Assembly: GCA_030765065.1 (NCBI GenBank)
Contig: CM060986.1
Coordinates: forward strand, 78,795,573-78,859,572
Source: Deroplatys truncata
Taxonomy: Eukaryota; Arthropoda; Insecta; Mantodea; Mantidae
Direction of reading: 5' to 3'
Length of the DNA: 64,000 nucleotides
Shown: piece by piece, positions 1-11,549 of the stretch
How positions within the stretch are numbered: the first letter of the stretch is position 1
Layout: each line of letters opens with the position of its first letter
Position numbers and translations under genes: made by a program
Notes under the pieces: generated by a model
What the model was told of the DNA's origin: nothing
What the model saw: the letters and a program-made list of their open reading frames with translations, nothing else
Database searches by the model: none

Positions 1-620
1 TCCGGGCGACAAAAAGCTACGAGAATACGCATTTTTTTTTTCTTTTTTACGGAATAAGGTCAAAACATTATATAAAAAATACGAAGCTGCGACGATAAAG
101 AAAAGAAAATAGAAGCGCTTCACATGAAGTAAGGGAGAAATAAGATAGTCGGTGAATAAGAAATTGCTACAATGAAATAACATAAAAGAAAAATGTAATA
201 TTCTCGCGGAGATTAATTCTACGAGGAAATAAACAAGAAATATTGGCGGGAAATGAGAAATAAATAATGTGGAGATGAAGAAGCAAGATCAAGATAGCAT
301 TGAAACTGAAAAAGATTAAGGCAGAGCTTGGAAAGAAATGAACCAAATACATGGTCAACGGAAATATATGCGAAGAGAAGAAAGCAAGCAAGCATGGAGG
401 GAAAGAAACGCTAATAGTTCCTGAGAATAAATAATTCAGATGATAAATTTTGATAAAAAATTACCAATACCTGAGGCAAATAATGTACATAACTTCGTTA
501 GGAATGCATACCAAACTTAAATCACAAATTCACAACAAATTAAAGATGACGGCCAGATGAAAACATATTGATGTCAATGTACAAAACAACGCAGACATTA
601 GAAACACTCACGTGGATGTA
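1..620. other. AT-rich sequence, no gene recognised
   Basis: AT-rich, purine-skewed sequence upstream of the first mariner. Open frames here are short and low-complexity and match nothing I recognise. Confidence 0.6.
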
Positions 621-1882
621 TACGAGGGCGGATTGATAAGCCCATGACTTTGGCGAGAGATCACAGGTTCCTTGTTTGCACCCGTCTTACATCTATTCTG
701 GGTATAATCGCAGAAATTCGTCGTTTGTTTCTTAGAACATTGTTGAGAGCGTGTAAAATAAGTAGATGTGTGTTGCTTCGTAGAAAATGGAGAAAAGTGA
801 ATTTCGTGTTCTGATAAAGCACTACTTTTTACGTGGTAAGACGTGAAGGAAACGAAAAAAAAGCTGAACAAGTATTATGGGTCTGCTCCATCATATGGCA
901 TGGTTCACAAGTGGTTCACAGAATTTCGATGTGGCCGTTCGAGCACAAGAGATGATACCGTGCACACAGGACGGCCGGTTGAGATCACAACAGAAGAAAT
1001 TGTGGACAAAGTTCACGATATTGTGTTGGAAGACCGCCGATATAAAATCCGTGAGATAGCCAAGGCCGTAAACATCTCGAGTGAACGGGTGTATAGCATT
1101 CTGTACGAATTTTTGGATATGAGAAAGCTGTCAGCAAGATGGGTGCCGCGACTGCTTACACTTGAGAACAAGCGGAATCGTGTGACCATTTCATAGGGAA
1201 GTTTGAACATGTTCCAGCGAAACCCAATGAGTTTTTGCGGCGTTATATCACGGTTGATGAAACTTGGATCCATTACTATCAACCTGAAACGAAACAACAA
1301 TCAAAGCCGTGAATTTCCTTCGGCAAACCTGCTCCAAAGAAAGCGAAAACCACTCCGTCGGCAGGAAAAATCATGCCAGCTGTCTTTTGGGATTCACAAG
1401 GGGTGATAGGCATCCACTACCTGGAAAAGGGTAAAACGAACACAGGTACATATGCTGGATCAGTTTCACAAGGAACTGTTAAAAAGAATCGACTCCATTT
1501 GGTGAAGAAAAAGATCCACTTTCACCAGGATAATGCACCCACACACAAGTCAGCCATTGCCATTGCAAAAGTTGTGGAATCGGGCTACAAACTGCTACCT
1601 CACTCACCATATTCACTAGATTTGGCTCCGAGCGACTTCTTTCTCTTCGCAAACCTGACAAATTCGCTCGCTGGGAAGAAATACACGTCCATGAACATAT
1701 GGCAGAAACCTCATATTTTGCAGACTTCGAAAAATATGATTTTTCGAAGTCTTTAAAATTGGAGAAACGTGGACAACCTGTATTGAATTGAAATGAGACT
1801 ATGTTGAGAAACAAAATTAATTTTTTTAAGAAAAAAAAATTGTCATTTTTTAAAGTCACTGACTTATCAATCCGCCCTCGTA
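621..1882 (+). mobile_element. Mariner element 1, full length with TIRs
   Basis: The element is bounded by inverted repeats of about 31 bp (621-651 and 1852-1882, 28 of 31 positions matching) that begin TACGAGGGCGGATT. The outermost TA on each side is the expected mariner TA target duplication, so the element proper is 623-1880, about 1.26 kb. It carries one plus-strand transposase frame (separate entry). Intact ends with a broken gene mean it could be moved only in trans. Confidence 0.93.
787..1756 (+). pseudogene. Mariner transposase, inactivated
   Basis: Remnant of a roughly 345-residue mariner DDD transposase, which cuts and pastes its own element at TA sites. The start at 787 opens with MEKSEFRVLIKH, the usual N-terminus. 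The helix-turn-helix part follows at 843-1196 (VHKWFTEFRCG, then LDMRKLSARWVPRLLT). The first catalytic Asp lies in ITVDETWIHYY (about 1250), the second in HQDNAPTHKS (about 1530) and the third in LDLAPSDFFLF (about 1618). Damage seen: frameshift near 840, stop TAG at 1194, frameshift near 1227, and a TGG-to-TGA change in the QSKxW motif near 1307. All three catalytic Asp codons survive but not in one frame. Certain as to family, certainly non-functional. Confidence 0.93.
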
Positions 1883-2257
1883 AATGTCAAATATGCCAAT
1901 TTTTATTGTATAATTGAGAGGAGTTACTTAAATTAAAATTCCATAGTTTTAGGAAGGACAACAGTGAAAAGTACAAAGGAATTTTTTTAAATAAGAGGCA
2001 ATTTAGGCAGATATTATAGAGCTAATTAATTTAATATGTTTATTAAGTAAAAATGCACAGGGAATATTTTCAAATGGAGTGATTGTTGGAAAGTAGATGT
2101 AGGTTGTTTATAATTGCATAATTTGTGACAATATGTTAATTAAGAAGGGAAATTCTCAAAGTTCTTTATTTATTAACAGAAACATTTTACATTATTAAAT
2201 TAGTTAATAACGTCATTAATCTAAATTAAAAGAAAAATATTAAACATTTGCAAAATC
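1883..2257. other. Intergenic, nothing recognised
   Basis: AT-rich sequence between mariner 1 and the LTR-like stretch; no coding, repeat or RNA signal seen. Confidence 0.5.
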
Positions 2258-2660
2258 CATGACCAACTCTAATGTTAAACATAGTTATGGAAATTTTCTT
2301 ATGGCTAAAAATCCGCCTATGGACATCCTTCACTGTGCTTACAAAATCAGTTACCATGGCAACGCCAAAAACCTATATATACCAGTGCCGCGGATAGCCA
2401 AGCCACTTCTTAATATCGCTTCAATACCCAACATCTCTGGTAACTTCTAGACGCAAACGCGCGAAAACTTTTTCTAAACATACATATTTAGAAGGATCGC
2501 GCTAAAGTGTGTTGTAAATCTTTGTGAAACAGATAAAAATGTGCTGTTAATGCAAAGAAGTGTTCATTCTAGTGTTATTATACAAGTTTCGAATAAATCC
2601 ATAAAATTTAAAAGCACGCATATTTATTCACGAGTTTCCTTTCCCGTACCGCGACCCGAG
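2258..2660 (+). repeat. Possible solo LTR or promoter-like stretch
   Basis: A TATA-like run (CTATATATACC near 2372) is followed about 200 bp later by a polyadenylation signal (AATAAA near 2592) and a GC-richer tail. Retrotransposon LTRs have this arrangement. No second copy, TG...CA ends or target duplication could be confirmed, so the call is tentative. Confidence 0.25.
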
Positions 2661-4005
2661 ATAAAGGAAACACAGATCTCATAGCTCAAGAATTTAAGAA
2701 TCCACTATGCAGAACAAGATTCTGCGGAGAAGGTATCGATGCACACTGCAGAAAGAAAAAGAATGCATCGAGACGGGTGAGTACCCTAAGATAAAGCGTG
2801 CAGTCCGCCGAACAATACATTACATTTGGCGTCATAAATAGGCTAGCCATTACAACCGCCACATTCAACGCCCGAATCTTTGGGGCAAAGTCCCAAATTA
2901 ATTCTGCTACAAGTCTCATTGATGAATGTTTGAAAACGTTTATGTAGATCTACAAAACACATCCACAGCATCACCTCCAAATTTATTCCCTCCTTTCCCA
3001 AAAGCACCTTGTGCAGGCATTTGTTATGTTGCCATATGCGCATATGCGTACACGCAGTTTTTCTTGCATAATTTCTGTTCTTATATTGTCCATAAGTTCA
3101 TCTATGGTTTGGGGATTTTTCCTATAAACTATTTTAGGGTTCCCCACAAATAGAAGCCGTCATCTCAGTGGACTAATAAGTATAATCTAATGTAATTCAC
3201 ACACAACACATTGTCTCAAACTTTCACTTTTGAGATACACAATGAACAAACTCGTAGTCTCTACAACATGAAAAGATGCTGAATAAACAACCTCGATCTT
3301 TACAATAAAAAAAGAAGACATTAGCTGACAACGTTCACAGACGATCACCCCAGCCTGTTAAGTGAATCGTAGCACTAGTGAGTTACCTAAGACATACCAA
3401 GGTCACTCAAGTGCAAGCGAACTACGCACATGTGCGATCTATGGTCCAGTTATAAATGAAACACATTGTACTATATGAAGAGTTGGTACAGTAGAAAACA
3501 AGTAATCCACATAATCCATAAACATGACTGCACACATTAGAAGAACTGATAACAATAATAACCCCGAGAAGCTACAGCACGAAGGGCATTGGCCTGCCAA
3601 CTCTGCCTGCCTCATGTCCACATACGCACAGCAGAGGTGGACGAGTATCCAACTGATATGGGGAGAAGGGACCTGTATCACACATCCCCCTGCTGGAATG
3701 AAAAAGAACTTACACATAAACATAAATTAAATTCTGAAATTTTGCAACAGAAAGTAATGCGTGTGAATGCAAACATGCCAGAAATGCGTGGCTATAAAGG
3801 TATAATTTTCATCATCATCTGTGACAAGGGCAAACTTCTCCAACTGTAATTGTAGTTGAGAAATCTGTGCACATGAATTAAGGGGTTAAGTGACTGCTGG
3901 CCAATTGTTTACCTCTATAATAAGTTGCTGTTCAGGCCACACTTTCTCTCAGCACAGTGCAAACATTGCAATGACATGGCAGAATATTGCAATCTTTTTT
4001 TCTTT
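2661..4005. other. Intergenic; GC-richer patch at 3525-3700
   Basis: No gene recognised. The patch at about 3525-3700 is richer in GC than its surroundings. On the minus strand it follows a TTTTTCATTCCAG sequence that looks like a splice acceptor, but the frame matches no family I know and it may be a dispersed repeat. Confidence 0.4.
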
Positions 4006-4672
4006 TTTTTTTCAATTTTCACCGTCACTTCACTTTCTTTGCCTGTAGCAGAGTAATGAAATGCGTGAATCCGCCTCTTCTCCCTTCCACTTCACTCTCC
4101 TGAGTATCCAACACGGGACTTCTCTTCTATCGCACGCTGAGCAGCACTCACTGAACATCACAGCTGTCGTCGCTTAAAGTTAAAATGGGGTTTACTTATG
4201 GACGCTCTTTAATTGCTGTGGTCCGTAATTTTACTCAGAGGCCTCTTTATTAAGCTTGATGTTTTTTTACGTGCCGTAAATCTATGACACGGACCACCGG
4301 CTTTACTTACCTCCCTAAGAAAGCCATGCTAAGGATTTTTACGCCCGAAAAAAATCCATCGCCATCCACCGGGTTTTAACCCTCGACTTGAAAACTAAAA
4401 GCTAGCATGGTAACCACTAAACCACGGAGGACGATGTTGTCGTCACAACTGTACTCACAGAACACACTGAATAACCAACATTCCATGTCACATAAACAAA
4501 AACTCACTAACTGTCGCGAGCAACTAACCGATATATAGTCGCAGCAGTTTCGAGAGTTCTTAGGAAGCGGGAGAAAGATCCAGAAATATCTCGTATCTCA
4601 ATAACGCTTCTGGGATTCATGTTGGGGGAGAAACAGCGCTCCTCCCTCCCCTCCTTTCCAACTAACCAAACT
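4006..4672 (-). repeat. 3' LTR of the gypsy element (holds SINE A)
   Basis: Matches the other LTR at 8345-8738 over several blocks, for example GAAATATCTCGTATCTC, CTCCTCCCTCCCCTCC and CTTCTCTTCTATCGC. Without the 246-bp SINE at 4187-4432 it is about 420 bp, close to its partner. The exact ends are uncertain. Confidence 0.75.
4187..4432 (-). repeat. tRNA-derived SINE, copy A
   Basis: Reads on the minus strand: a tRNA-like head (complement of ACCACTAAACCACGGAGGAC), a conserved body (complements of ATTTTTACGCCCGAAAAAA and ACGTGCCGTAAATC), then a 3' tail whose complement is TTTACTTATGGACGCTC. It lies inside the gypsy 3' LTR; the partner LTR lacks it at the same place. Confidence 0.85.
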
Positions 4673-4679
4673 CTCGGAC

Positions 4680-5400
4680 ATAGCCTGCCATCCACCTTAG
4701 TGGGAGAAGCTGCCTTCGTCACATAGCTTCCTCCTGAGACATGGTCGACCCGAACAGTTCCGCGATATGAAGCAAGTTCATTAAGATGGATCACCTTATG
4801 AGCGCCGTCCCAGGAATGTCACAACTTCGGTGACTTCCTTTAGTCCTAGTGGGAATTAGAGCCACGTGAGGGCACCCTCCTGAAATCCGGCACTGTTCGC
4901 CAGACGGTCATAGCATCCGGTCGCTTGCCAGCTTCAAGTGCTCCCTGACGAGATAGTGTATGTCTTCCAGCCTGTCCGTTAGCGCCCCGACACAATCCGT
5001 GGCGACTGATCAGCATCAGAAAGCGTGTCGAACAACAGATCACATGGTAGCCGTAGCTCCCGTCCGAATACAATGTTGGACAGTGCCATGCTAATGGACA
5101 TGCGAGCTGATGCTCGGTAGACCAGGAGAAACAATGGCATGTACACTTCCAATGTTGCTGATGGCTGGATATCCTTTCCAGAGGTGCTCCTCGACCGTCT
5201 TGATATAGCGCTGCACTATTCCATCCGACTGTGAATGAAAGGGAGTAGTACGGGTCCTTAGGCGCTGGAGCAGCTGTCGCATAAGGTTGGATTCGAAATT
5301 AGTCTCCTGACCACTGTGGAACGTTCTCTTTAACATACCGTTCCTTACCACCAGGGAATCCCATTGCCCTCAATAGCTTTTATAAGTCGAGCCTCTGGGA
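4680..5400 (-). pseudogene. Gypsy integrase, C-terminal half, broken
   Basis: The minus-strand frame contains the end of the integrase core (RTRTTPFHSQSDGIVQRY, where Q-S-D-G is the conserved block before the third catalytic residue). Downstream sequence matches the integrase C-terminal tail: RELRLPCDLLFDT-like and LVREHLKLASDRM-like stretches and KVIHLNELASYRG just before the LTR. Integrase joins the retroelement cDNA to host DNA. The frame is split by shifts near 5085 and 4840 and lacks the zinc-binding and early catalytic parts. Confidence 0.8.
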
Positions 5401-5407
5401 GTGACTT

Positions 5408-5570
5408 CTTTTTAATTTATGGACACTCTTTAACTACTGCGGTCCTTAGCGTCCGATTTTATATTGGGCGTGAAAGACTAGTAATTTTGCTCAGAGGCCC
5501 CTTTATCAGGCTTGAGGTTTTAAGACCTCGGGAACTAGAGACTAACATGGTAGCCACTACACCGCAGAAG
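5408..5570 (-). repeat. tRNA-derived SINE, copy B, internally deleted
   Basis: Same SINE family on the minus strand with the 3' tail (complement of TTTATGGACACTCTTTAAC) and the tRNA-like head present, but with the conserved body lost. The head joins directly after the GGCTTGAGGTTTTAAGACC junction. It lies between integrase and the pol linker of the gypsy element. Confidence 0.8.
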
Positions 5571-5571
5571 A

Positions 5572-5880
5572 TGCCCTGGGAGCGATGTCCCGCGCACGTA
5601 GGTCGTTCACCAGGTTCTTTATCCGTCAGGATCGACCCAAAGTCTCGATCCTTCATTTGCTCCCTCCTCAAGGTCTCTTCGTCCCAACCGTCTATCGCTT
5701 GCGTCGTGGCCGGGCATAACGTTGCAACACTCTCCTTGCCTTGAACTTCACAATGGTTGCCATTTTCCTGGCGCGGTCTCCGGGAAAGAGTTCTGCGTTA
5801 GAATGGCGTCTTCCTGCCCGGCACTCAGAAGTAAAACTGTACTCCAGCCGTTGGACCTAGCGGGCCGTCTAAAAATTGAG
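5572..5880 (-). pseudogene. Gypsy pol linker between RNase H and integrase
   Basis: The minus strand encodes AIDGWDEETLRREQMKDRDF-type sequence followed by GSILTDKEPGERPT, a stretch I recognise from 412/mdg1-like Pol between RNase H and the integrase zinc finger. Upstream of it, cysteine-containing sequence is frameshifted. No RNase H or RT motif precedes it, because the sequence jumps to SINE C. Confidence 0.65.
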
Positions 5881-5883
5881 TTT

Positions 5884-6208
5884 TGTTTATGGACGCTGTT
5901 TAACTGCTGTGGTCATTAGCGTCTGGCTTTTGGAAGAACAGACTGCCCGCTGTCGTCCTCCGCGGTCTAGTGGTGCCATGTTAGCCTCTAGTTCCCGAGG
6001 TCGCAGGTTCAAACCGTGGGGAGGGCAAAGGATTTTTCGGGCGTAAAAATCCTTAGCATGGCTTCCCTCGGAAGGGAAATAAAGCCGGCAGTCCAATGTC
6101 GTAAATTTACGGCACGTAAAAGAACCTCAAGCCTGATAGAGACCTCCGGTTTTTCAGGCCCAATAGAGGACTTTTGGGGACCATAGTAATTAAAGAGCGT
6201 CCATAAAT
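5884..6208 (+). repeat. tRNA-derived SINE, copy C, with inverted tail
   Basis: The only plus-strand copy. The tRNA-like head starts at about 5954 (GTCCTCCGCGGTCTAGTGG, A-box-like) with a B box GGTTCAAACC at 6006-6015, and the body and tail run to about 6208. A piece of the tail also sits upstream in inverse orientation (5884-5930), so the copy starts and ends with inverted versions of the same ~45 bp. It occupies exactly the place where RT and RNase H should be. Confidence 0.85.
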
Positions 6209-6214
6209 ACAAAA

Positions 6215-6730
6215 AACTCAAACTCGTCCCTGGCGGCAGGGATTATACAGGCGAATGACTCACAATTACTCAAGACAGTCCCACTAAGCAGCTCCTGGTT
6301 TCGGTTGGTGGTATTAAGGTCCCTCGCCAGGACGGTCCACCGAGCCGGCAGCAGTGCCCTAGCCGATCTTGGTGGGGTTCTCCTCCGTCCAGAATCCTAT
6401 CTTTAGAGGTTTCTCTGCGTGCGCCGTCACCACTCTCTCGCTACACGCAGGAACCACTTCTTGTCTGCAAGTAAGAGCTTACTAGTTGTAACCTCTCCGA
6501 ATGGCTCAACAGGACCTCGTCACGGCCCAGGTGCAATATGCGGCGCCGACGTCCACCTTGGCATCGAAGACTCTAATGGCGTCCAGGCCCGGGATGATTT
6601 ACTAGCTGACTGCAGCAATGAAATCCCAAAATTGCAGCCTACTCCTGCCAAGGACCAACCCCATCTAAGCTTCCTGTGTCACGGGCAGGGTTTCACCCAA
6701 GGCTGTTCGTAGCTCAAATAAAATTAGTTT
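6215..6730 (-). pseudogene. Gypsy protease-region remnant
   Basis: Minus-strand frames resemble the aspartic protease C-terminal part and the following connector of 412/mdg1-like Pol (ERVVTAHAEKPLKIGFW-type sequence and the LLADK stretch). The catalytic D-S/T-G motif itself is not clearly present; it may lie in the part disrupted by SINE D. Several frameshifts and stops. Confidence 0.6.
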
Positions 6731-7007
6731 TATTTATGGACGCTCTTTAACTGCTGTGATTCTTAACGTCCCATTCTATATTGGGCGTGAAAGACTAGAA
6801 ATTTTGCTCAGAGACCTCTTTATCAGGCTTGAGGTTCATTTACGTGCCGTAAATCTATTAAACGGAACCACCAACGTAGCTTTACTTTCCTCGCGAAGGA
6901 AGTCATGTTAAGGATTTTTACGCCCGAAAAAAATCCATCGACCTCCGCCGATTTAAACCCGCGATCAAACCTACAGGCTAGCATGGTAACCACTACACCA
7001 CGGAAAC
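6731..7007 (-). repeat. tRNA-derived SINE, copy D
   Basis: Near full-length minus-strand copy: tail complement TTTATGGACGCTCTTTAAC at 6732, body with ACGTGCCGTAAATC and ATTTTTACGCCCG, and a tRNA-like head ending in the complement of CCACTACACCACGG at about 7002. It lies between gag and protease of the gypsy element. Confidence 0.88.
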
Positions 7008-7139
7008 GACGGTTCTTAGCTCGTAGCGGCTGACTGGGGTTTGGTAGATCCCATAACAGATAGAGACTGACGATAGTGAGCTCCTGAACCCATCTATGCA
7101 ATATCAGACCATCACCGATCCCAGCCACGGTGTTTAACG

Positions 7140-8343
7140 TGAAACGAGGGGAAGGTGATACGGCGCCGACGTGCTCTCTTCACACCGGGCCTTAGTAGTG
7201 TTCCTGATCGTCGGCAGGGGCGTGCCCACAGTCCGTCCTTAGGTGTCCAAGCTCTCCGCCACTTCAGGACATAGATTTCCCGCCCCCACTTCTACGATGT
7301 AGAGCTGTTGTGCTTGGAGCCGGCTAACGTCACTCGCGATGTCACCGCTCTGGCACTGGGTTAGCTCTACCGGCCGTCATCTTTACCGCTTGAATACAGA
7401 GGGCGGCCGCCGTCGTTTACGCTACCATTTCGTTAGAAGATGCTGTTTCACCTGGCGGCTCTTATCTCGCTGATGAATGCATGGGCTGCCTCTACGGAAA
7501 TAGTCTGTTGGTAAATTCGCCAGAGCACGATGTGCCAGCCATTCTATCTCCATGGAGAATTCTTGTAAGCTCCCTCCCGCTTATTGTACTCGGACCTTCA
7601 TTTGGACCAGGTAAGCGACAATCAAGCAATGTTCTCCATAGGGCCTCTCCAACACTTCAATCAAGGCGTCGGCCGAGCCTACGGCGGAAAAGGCGCGAAG
7701 GATTTTGGTTGCTTACCCCTACAGGGCAAATAAAACATGTGTCGTCCTCTCCGCCGGCGTCCATCCATTGCGGGTAAAATGGCGTCAAACTGCCGCTCAC
7801 GACGAAGTGCCGTCGAATTTGGTGGCTTCGTTGTTGGTACTAGCCAATCTCGTAATCGTGGGACTCTCTAACTTCGGTACGGATCATGGCTCCAAATCAC
7901 GGCGCATCTCCTCCACTGCGTCCTTTCAATTTCATTCGCCTACCAGCACAGGCGCTCTTCCCTTTCGGCCTCTATCATCCCGTTGTTTTCCTTCGTCCTG
8001 GTCTAGCCGGCTTTCTCACTTATCTAGACACCCTTCCACCGCATTATTTTTCTCTTCCATATCAGATTTAATTTCTTCTAACTTATTTACGATGCTATCT
8101 TTTAAGTCTTTTACCGTTACATTTATATCAGATTATATAGTCGATGTCACAACCCAGTTCGGATTTCAATTTCTCCATTTCGGTCTTCATTTCTGTTTCC
8201 ACACTCTTCATTTCACTTCCCATTTCCATTACTCCAGATTTCACCGTCTTCATTTCAGTTCCTATCTCCCCATTCCAGATTTTATTTCCTTCTTCATTCT
8301 GGCCAATAATTTTGTACGCATCCCCATCCTGTCACAAATGTAA
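7140..8343 (-). pseudogene. Gypsy Gag, broken
   Basis: Minus strand. The N-terminal part (about 8340-8050) is a charged, methionine- and glutamate-rich coiled-coil-like stretch (MGSEMKSVETEMKTEMEKL). The middle (about 7580-7490) reads SLQEFSMEIEWLAHRAL, the typical capsid block of 412/mdg1-like Gag. The C-terminal part (7215-7262) reads GELGHLRTDCGH, a CCHC zinc knuckle that has lost its second cysteine. Gag packages the element RNA. Frameshifts and stops are scattered throughout. The long plus-strand open frame over 7705-8343 is the antisense shadow of this gene. Confidence 0.8.
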
Positions 8344-8344
8344 C

Positions 8345-8738
8345 TTTTTTCAGCTTAACTATCACTGCACTTTTCTAGCGTAACTTGTTTTCATTGTCAC
8401 TTCTATTTCATTGCGCGCAGCGGTTAGATTTCTTCCTTCTGCTTCACTCACTGAAGTGTCGAACACAAGATCTCTCTTCTATCGCGCTCTGAACAGCACT
8501 CACTGCACTTAAGTCACCTCACTCGTAGAACACACTAAGTAACCAGCACTTTATGTCACATAAATAACAAAAACTCACCAGCTTCGCGAACACGCTCACC
8601 GATATTAGTTGCATAATTTTAAGAGAGATCGCGGAAGGCGTGGTGGAGAAAGATCAAGAAATATCTCGTATCTCGAGACCGCCTCTGGGGTTCACGTCGG
8701 CGGAGAGCACTCCTCCCTCCCCTCCGCTCCAATCAAAT
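8345..8738 (-). repeat. 5' LTR of the gypsy element
   Basis: Partner of 4006-4672, about 395 bp, with no SINE inside. Shared blocks include the polypurine-like complement of CTCCTCCCTCCCCTCC near the outer end. The LTRs differ at many positions, so the insertion is old. Confidence 0.75.
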
Positions 8739-8930
8739 GTCTTCGGCGAAAACGTTTTTCACTTCTCAAATTTTAGGCTTTTATTATAAATAGTGAACAT
8801 TAAGACAAATGCCAAACTCTTCCAAATTGTGCAGAGATAGCAGAAATCCTTCATAACTTATCTGCAAACTTGGTCAATGTTGGTATAGATGGTTCCAGAT
8901 AGGAGATGCGGTATTAATGCCTTTTATTTT

Positions 8931-9740
8931 TACTTTCCCTACCACATATTTACAGTAAGTAAAGGAAATATTGTACCCCACTCAAAAATTCGTTACCAAA
9001 GTTTCAGCGGAAATACGCGTTTTAATGCCCCTGGACCCTAAAAAATTAGGAAAAGATCCATATGTGTGTCTGTGAATAGCATAACTCAAAAACCCAAAGT
9101 TGATAAAATACCAAACTTGGTATTTAAGTGCAGCATCTTCCAAGAATGCGACACAAAGACTTTCAAGAAAATTCCCCCACCCCAAAATACACTTTACAAG
9201 CAAACTTTTTCAAAAATTCTGATTTTCTCAAAAATGGCTGTACCACTTATTAAAACACTATATGCTTCAGATATTTTCATGACAAACAAGGTGTACATCT
9301 TGAATTTTAAGGGAATAGCCTCAGTCCTCTTCATTCTGATAGCCTTTTGCATAAACTAGTACACTATAGGAGATAAACAAAATCTTAATATATAAAAAAT
9401 GTAGATATCATAAAGTATACAACATCTCTAATAACACATTTTTATGATATTAGTAATTTTCAAGATAAACTTCGTTATTAGTTTGAATTTTCAAATACTT
9501 ATACTTCTTTCAAGGGTAAAATAACTTCATTTTTTTCTTCTGACCATGCAAAGAGAACGTAATTTCAAAGAAATCACAAAGCGACTCACTCTTAAAAGAT
9601 TTGATATCACTTAAAGCCTAATTCCCTGGTACATAAAAGGAAATTTGCAGTAAGAGAATTTCTGCAAATATTAATCGATTCATAAGTTTGTTGAAGAATG
9701 GTAGAGAAAATCATTAGAATGTAACACATCAGTTTTTTTT
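8931..9740 (+). repeat. R850 interspersed repeat, copy 1
   Basis: Member of a family with at least 13 copies in this window. Copies begin TTTTTACTTTCTCC/TAC, carry landmarks such as AAACTTGGTATTTA, TTTTCTCAAAAATGGCT and TAAGAGATAAACAAAAT, and end ...GTAACACATCAGATTTTT. This copy is full length, about 0.8 kb. Its minus strand keeps an open frame at 8982-9203 that lines up with open frames in other copies. Confidence 0.88.
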
Positions 9741-10740
9741 TTGTTTTTTTTTTATTTATGAAAGATATTTTCCTCATTAGAATTCATGAATTCAGCTAGA
9801 CCAAGTATGAATTGAAAATTTTAACCTTTATGTTATGCAACCTTTGAAAAACTGTTTCTAAAACTAGTATATAATTATATGTATTATAATTAGTATGATT
9901 ATATGTAATGTACATGTTTCAACATTTAAAAGGGTTGGGAAGATCTTGGTTGTTCTTATTTTCACTAACAGTTTGCTCACAGCAGGGAAGTAGGACAGCA
10001 TTGTAGGGTACTTTTACAATTCCTAGTAAGCATTATGATTGTTTGTTCTTTAGATCCCACCAAGAGGAAAGCTCAAGGATATAGAACATGTTACACACCA
10101 TCACCAATCATTCACATGTAACATTTAAAATCAACTCAGTGACAAACAAGTTATTATATGGACATTAAAAAAGTCAACCAATTTAAGACTGATAGGTACA
10201 ATGAAAAATGGATAGGTATAATGGAAAATTTATACGTCTCATTCATTCATTGAAAGAATGAGTCATGTGGCCATACAAATCATTCATACTCTCTCTCACT
10301 CACACACACACAAATTCAAGTATGTGATCTGGATAAAAAGTGCAAGTTTCATGCGAACATGCTACTAGACTTTATGATAAAGAAAATGCTACTGCAAGCT
10401 TCCATCACTGTTCAACCTTATGATAAGGGCTATTTGCAAACAAACAAAAAACCAAGTCACAGAAGTACACATATTTCACTTATTTTCAAAATGGCTATTC
10501 CCTGTTCATCCATAAATTTTTGACAGAATAATACATGTATTTTGTAACAGCAGACATACTTTTCTATATTTCCAGATAATAGTAATTTTAAATTGTTTGG
10601 AAGTGCATTAAAATTCTAACACAATTCATAGTGAACTCCTGTTTGATAGGTTAAATCAGCACTTTGTGTGGCAAGTTTTTCTTTTTGTCTAGTATTTATG
10701 TTGTGTATACTCACATTTTTAGCAAAGTATTCTTAATTTT
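9741..10740. other. Intergenic, nothing recognised
   Basis: AT-rich spacer between R850 copies 1 and 2, with a short CA-rich run near 10300. No gene-like signal seen. Confidence 0.5.
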
Positions 10741-11549
10741 TACTTTCTCCACTACGTATAGTAAGTAGGGGAAGTATTGCATTTCACCCAAAAATTCGAT
10801 TCCGAGATTTCAGCGGAAATACAAGTTTTGAGACCCCCGGAATCCAAAAAAAAAGCATTTTTGGAAACATGTCCGTGTGTGTGTCTGTGAACAGCATAAC
10901 ACAGAAACGAACAGTCGGATAAACACCAAACTTGGTATTTAGGTTCAGTATCTTCCAGAGATGCAACACGAAGGTTTTCAAGAAAATACTCCCATCCCAG
11001 ATTACCCTTTACATGGAACATTTTTCGAAAATTTTAATTTTCTCAAAAATGGCTCTAATGATTTTGATTAAAATATCATATGTTTAAGATATTTTCATGA
11101 CAAATAAAATGTATATCTCGAATTTTCTGGGAATCGTGAACGACTTTTGCATAACTGTTAAACCATAAGAGATAGACAAAATTTTACTACACAAAAAATG
11201 TAGATCGCATTAAAATACACAACTTATGTCATATACATTTCTTTTGTTGAGTGAACCATTTTGCTTGTTATTCCCTTAAATTTTCCAATACTTATACTTT
11301 TTCTCAAATTCGTTATTCATTTTTTTTATGTCCTGGACATGCAAAGAGAATGGGATGCGCCACATAGCAACCAGATCTTAAAAGATATGACTATCACTTA
11401 AAGCCTGCCATACTCCCCTTGCACCTACAAGAAAATTAGCAATAAGATTAACATATCGATTAACATGAAGCATATGGAGAATAAGCATTTGTAAAAATAG
11501 TTTGTTCAAGACTAGAGAAAGTCATGTGAGTGTAACACATCAGATTTTT
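10741..11549 (+). repeat. R850 interspersed repeat, copy 2
   Basis: Full-length copy beginning TACTTTCTCCACTACGTATA and ending TGTAACACATCAGATTTTT. The minus strand is open for 89 codons at 10752-11021 (contains LRVASLEDTEPKYQVWCLSD), the frame shared with copies 7, 8 and 11. Confidence 0.9.

Larger units (their letters stand above)
4006..8740 (-). mobile_element. Ty3/gypsy LTR retrotransposon, internally deleted
   Basis: A minus-strand LTR element. Two related LTRs flank gag, protease, a short pol linker and an integrase C-terminal half in the correct 5'-to-3' order on the minus strand. Reverse transcriptase and RNase H are missing: protease (ending about 6215) and the linker (starting about 5880) are separated only by a SINE. 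Four SINE copies (4187-4432, 5408-5570, 5884-6208, 6731-7007) interrupt LTR and internal regions. The order gag-PR-[RT-RH lost]-IN identifies Ty3/gypsy, and the integrase region resembles the 412/mdg1 branch. Every coding part has stops and frameshifts. LTR borders are estimated to within about 10 bp. Confidence 0.85.

Noticed and set aside
1479-1859. 126-codon minus-strand open frame
   Set aside because: Antisense to the mariner 1 transposase.
5954-6030. tRNA-gene-like sequence with A and B boxes
   Set aside because: It is the head of SINE C: followed by a SINE body, lacking a proper acceptor stem, and repeated in five other copies.
7705-8343. 212-codon plus-strand open frame, the longest in the window
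   Set aside because: Phe/Ser-rich antisense of the gypsy Gag coiled coil; the minus strand carries recognisable Gag motifs.
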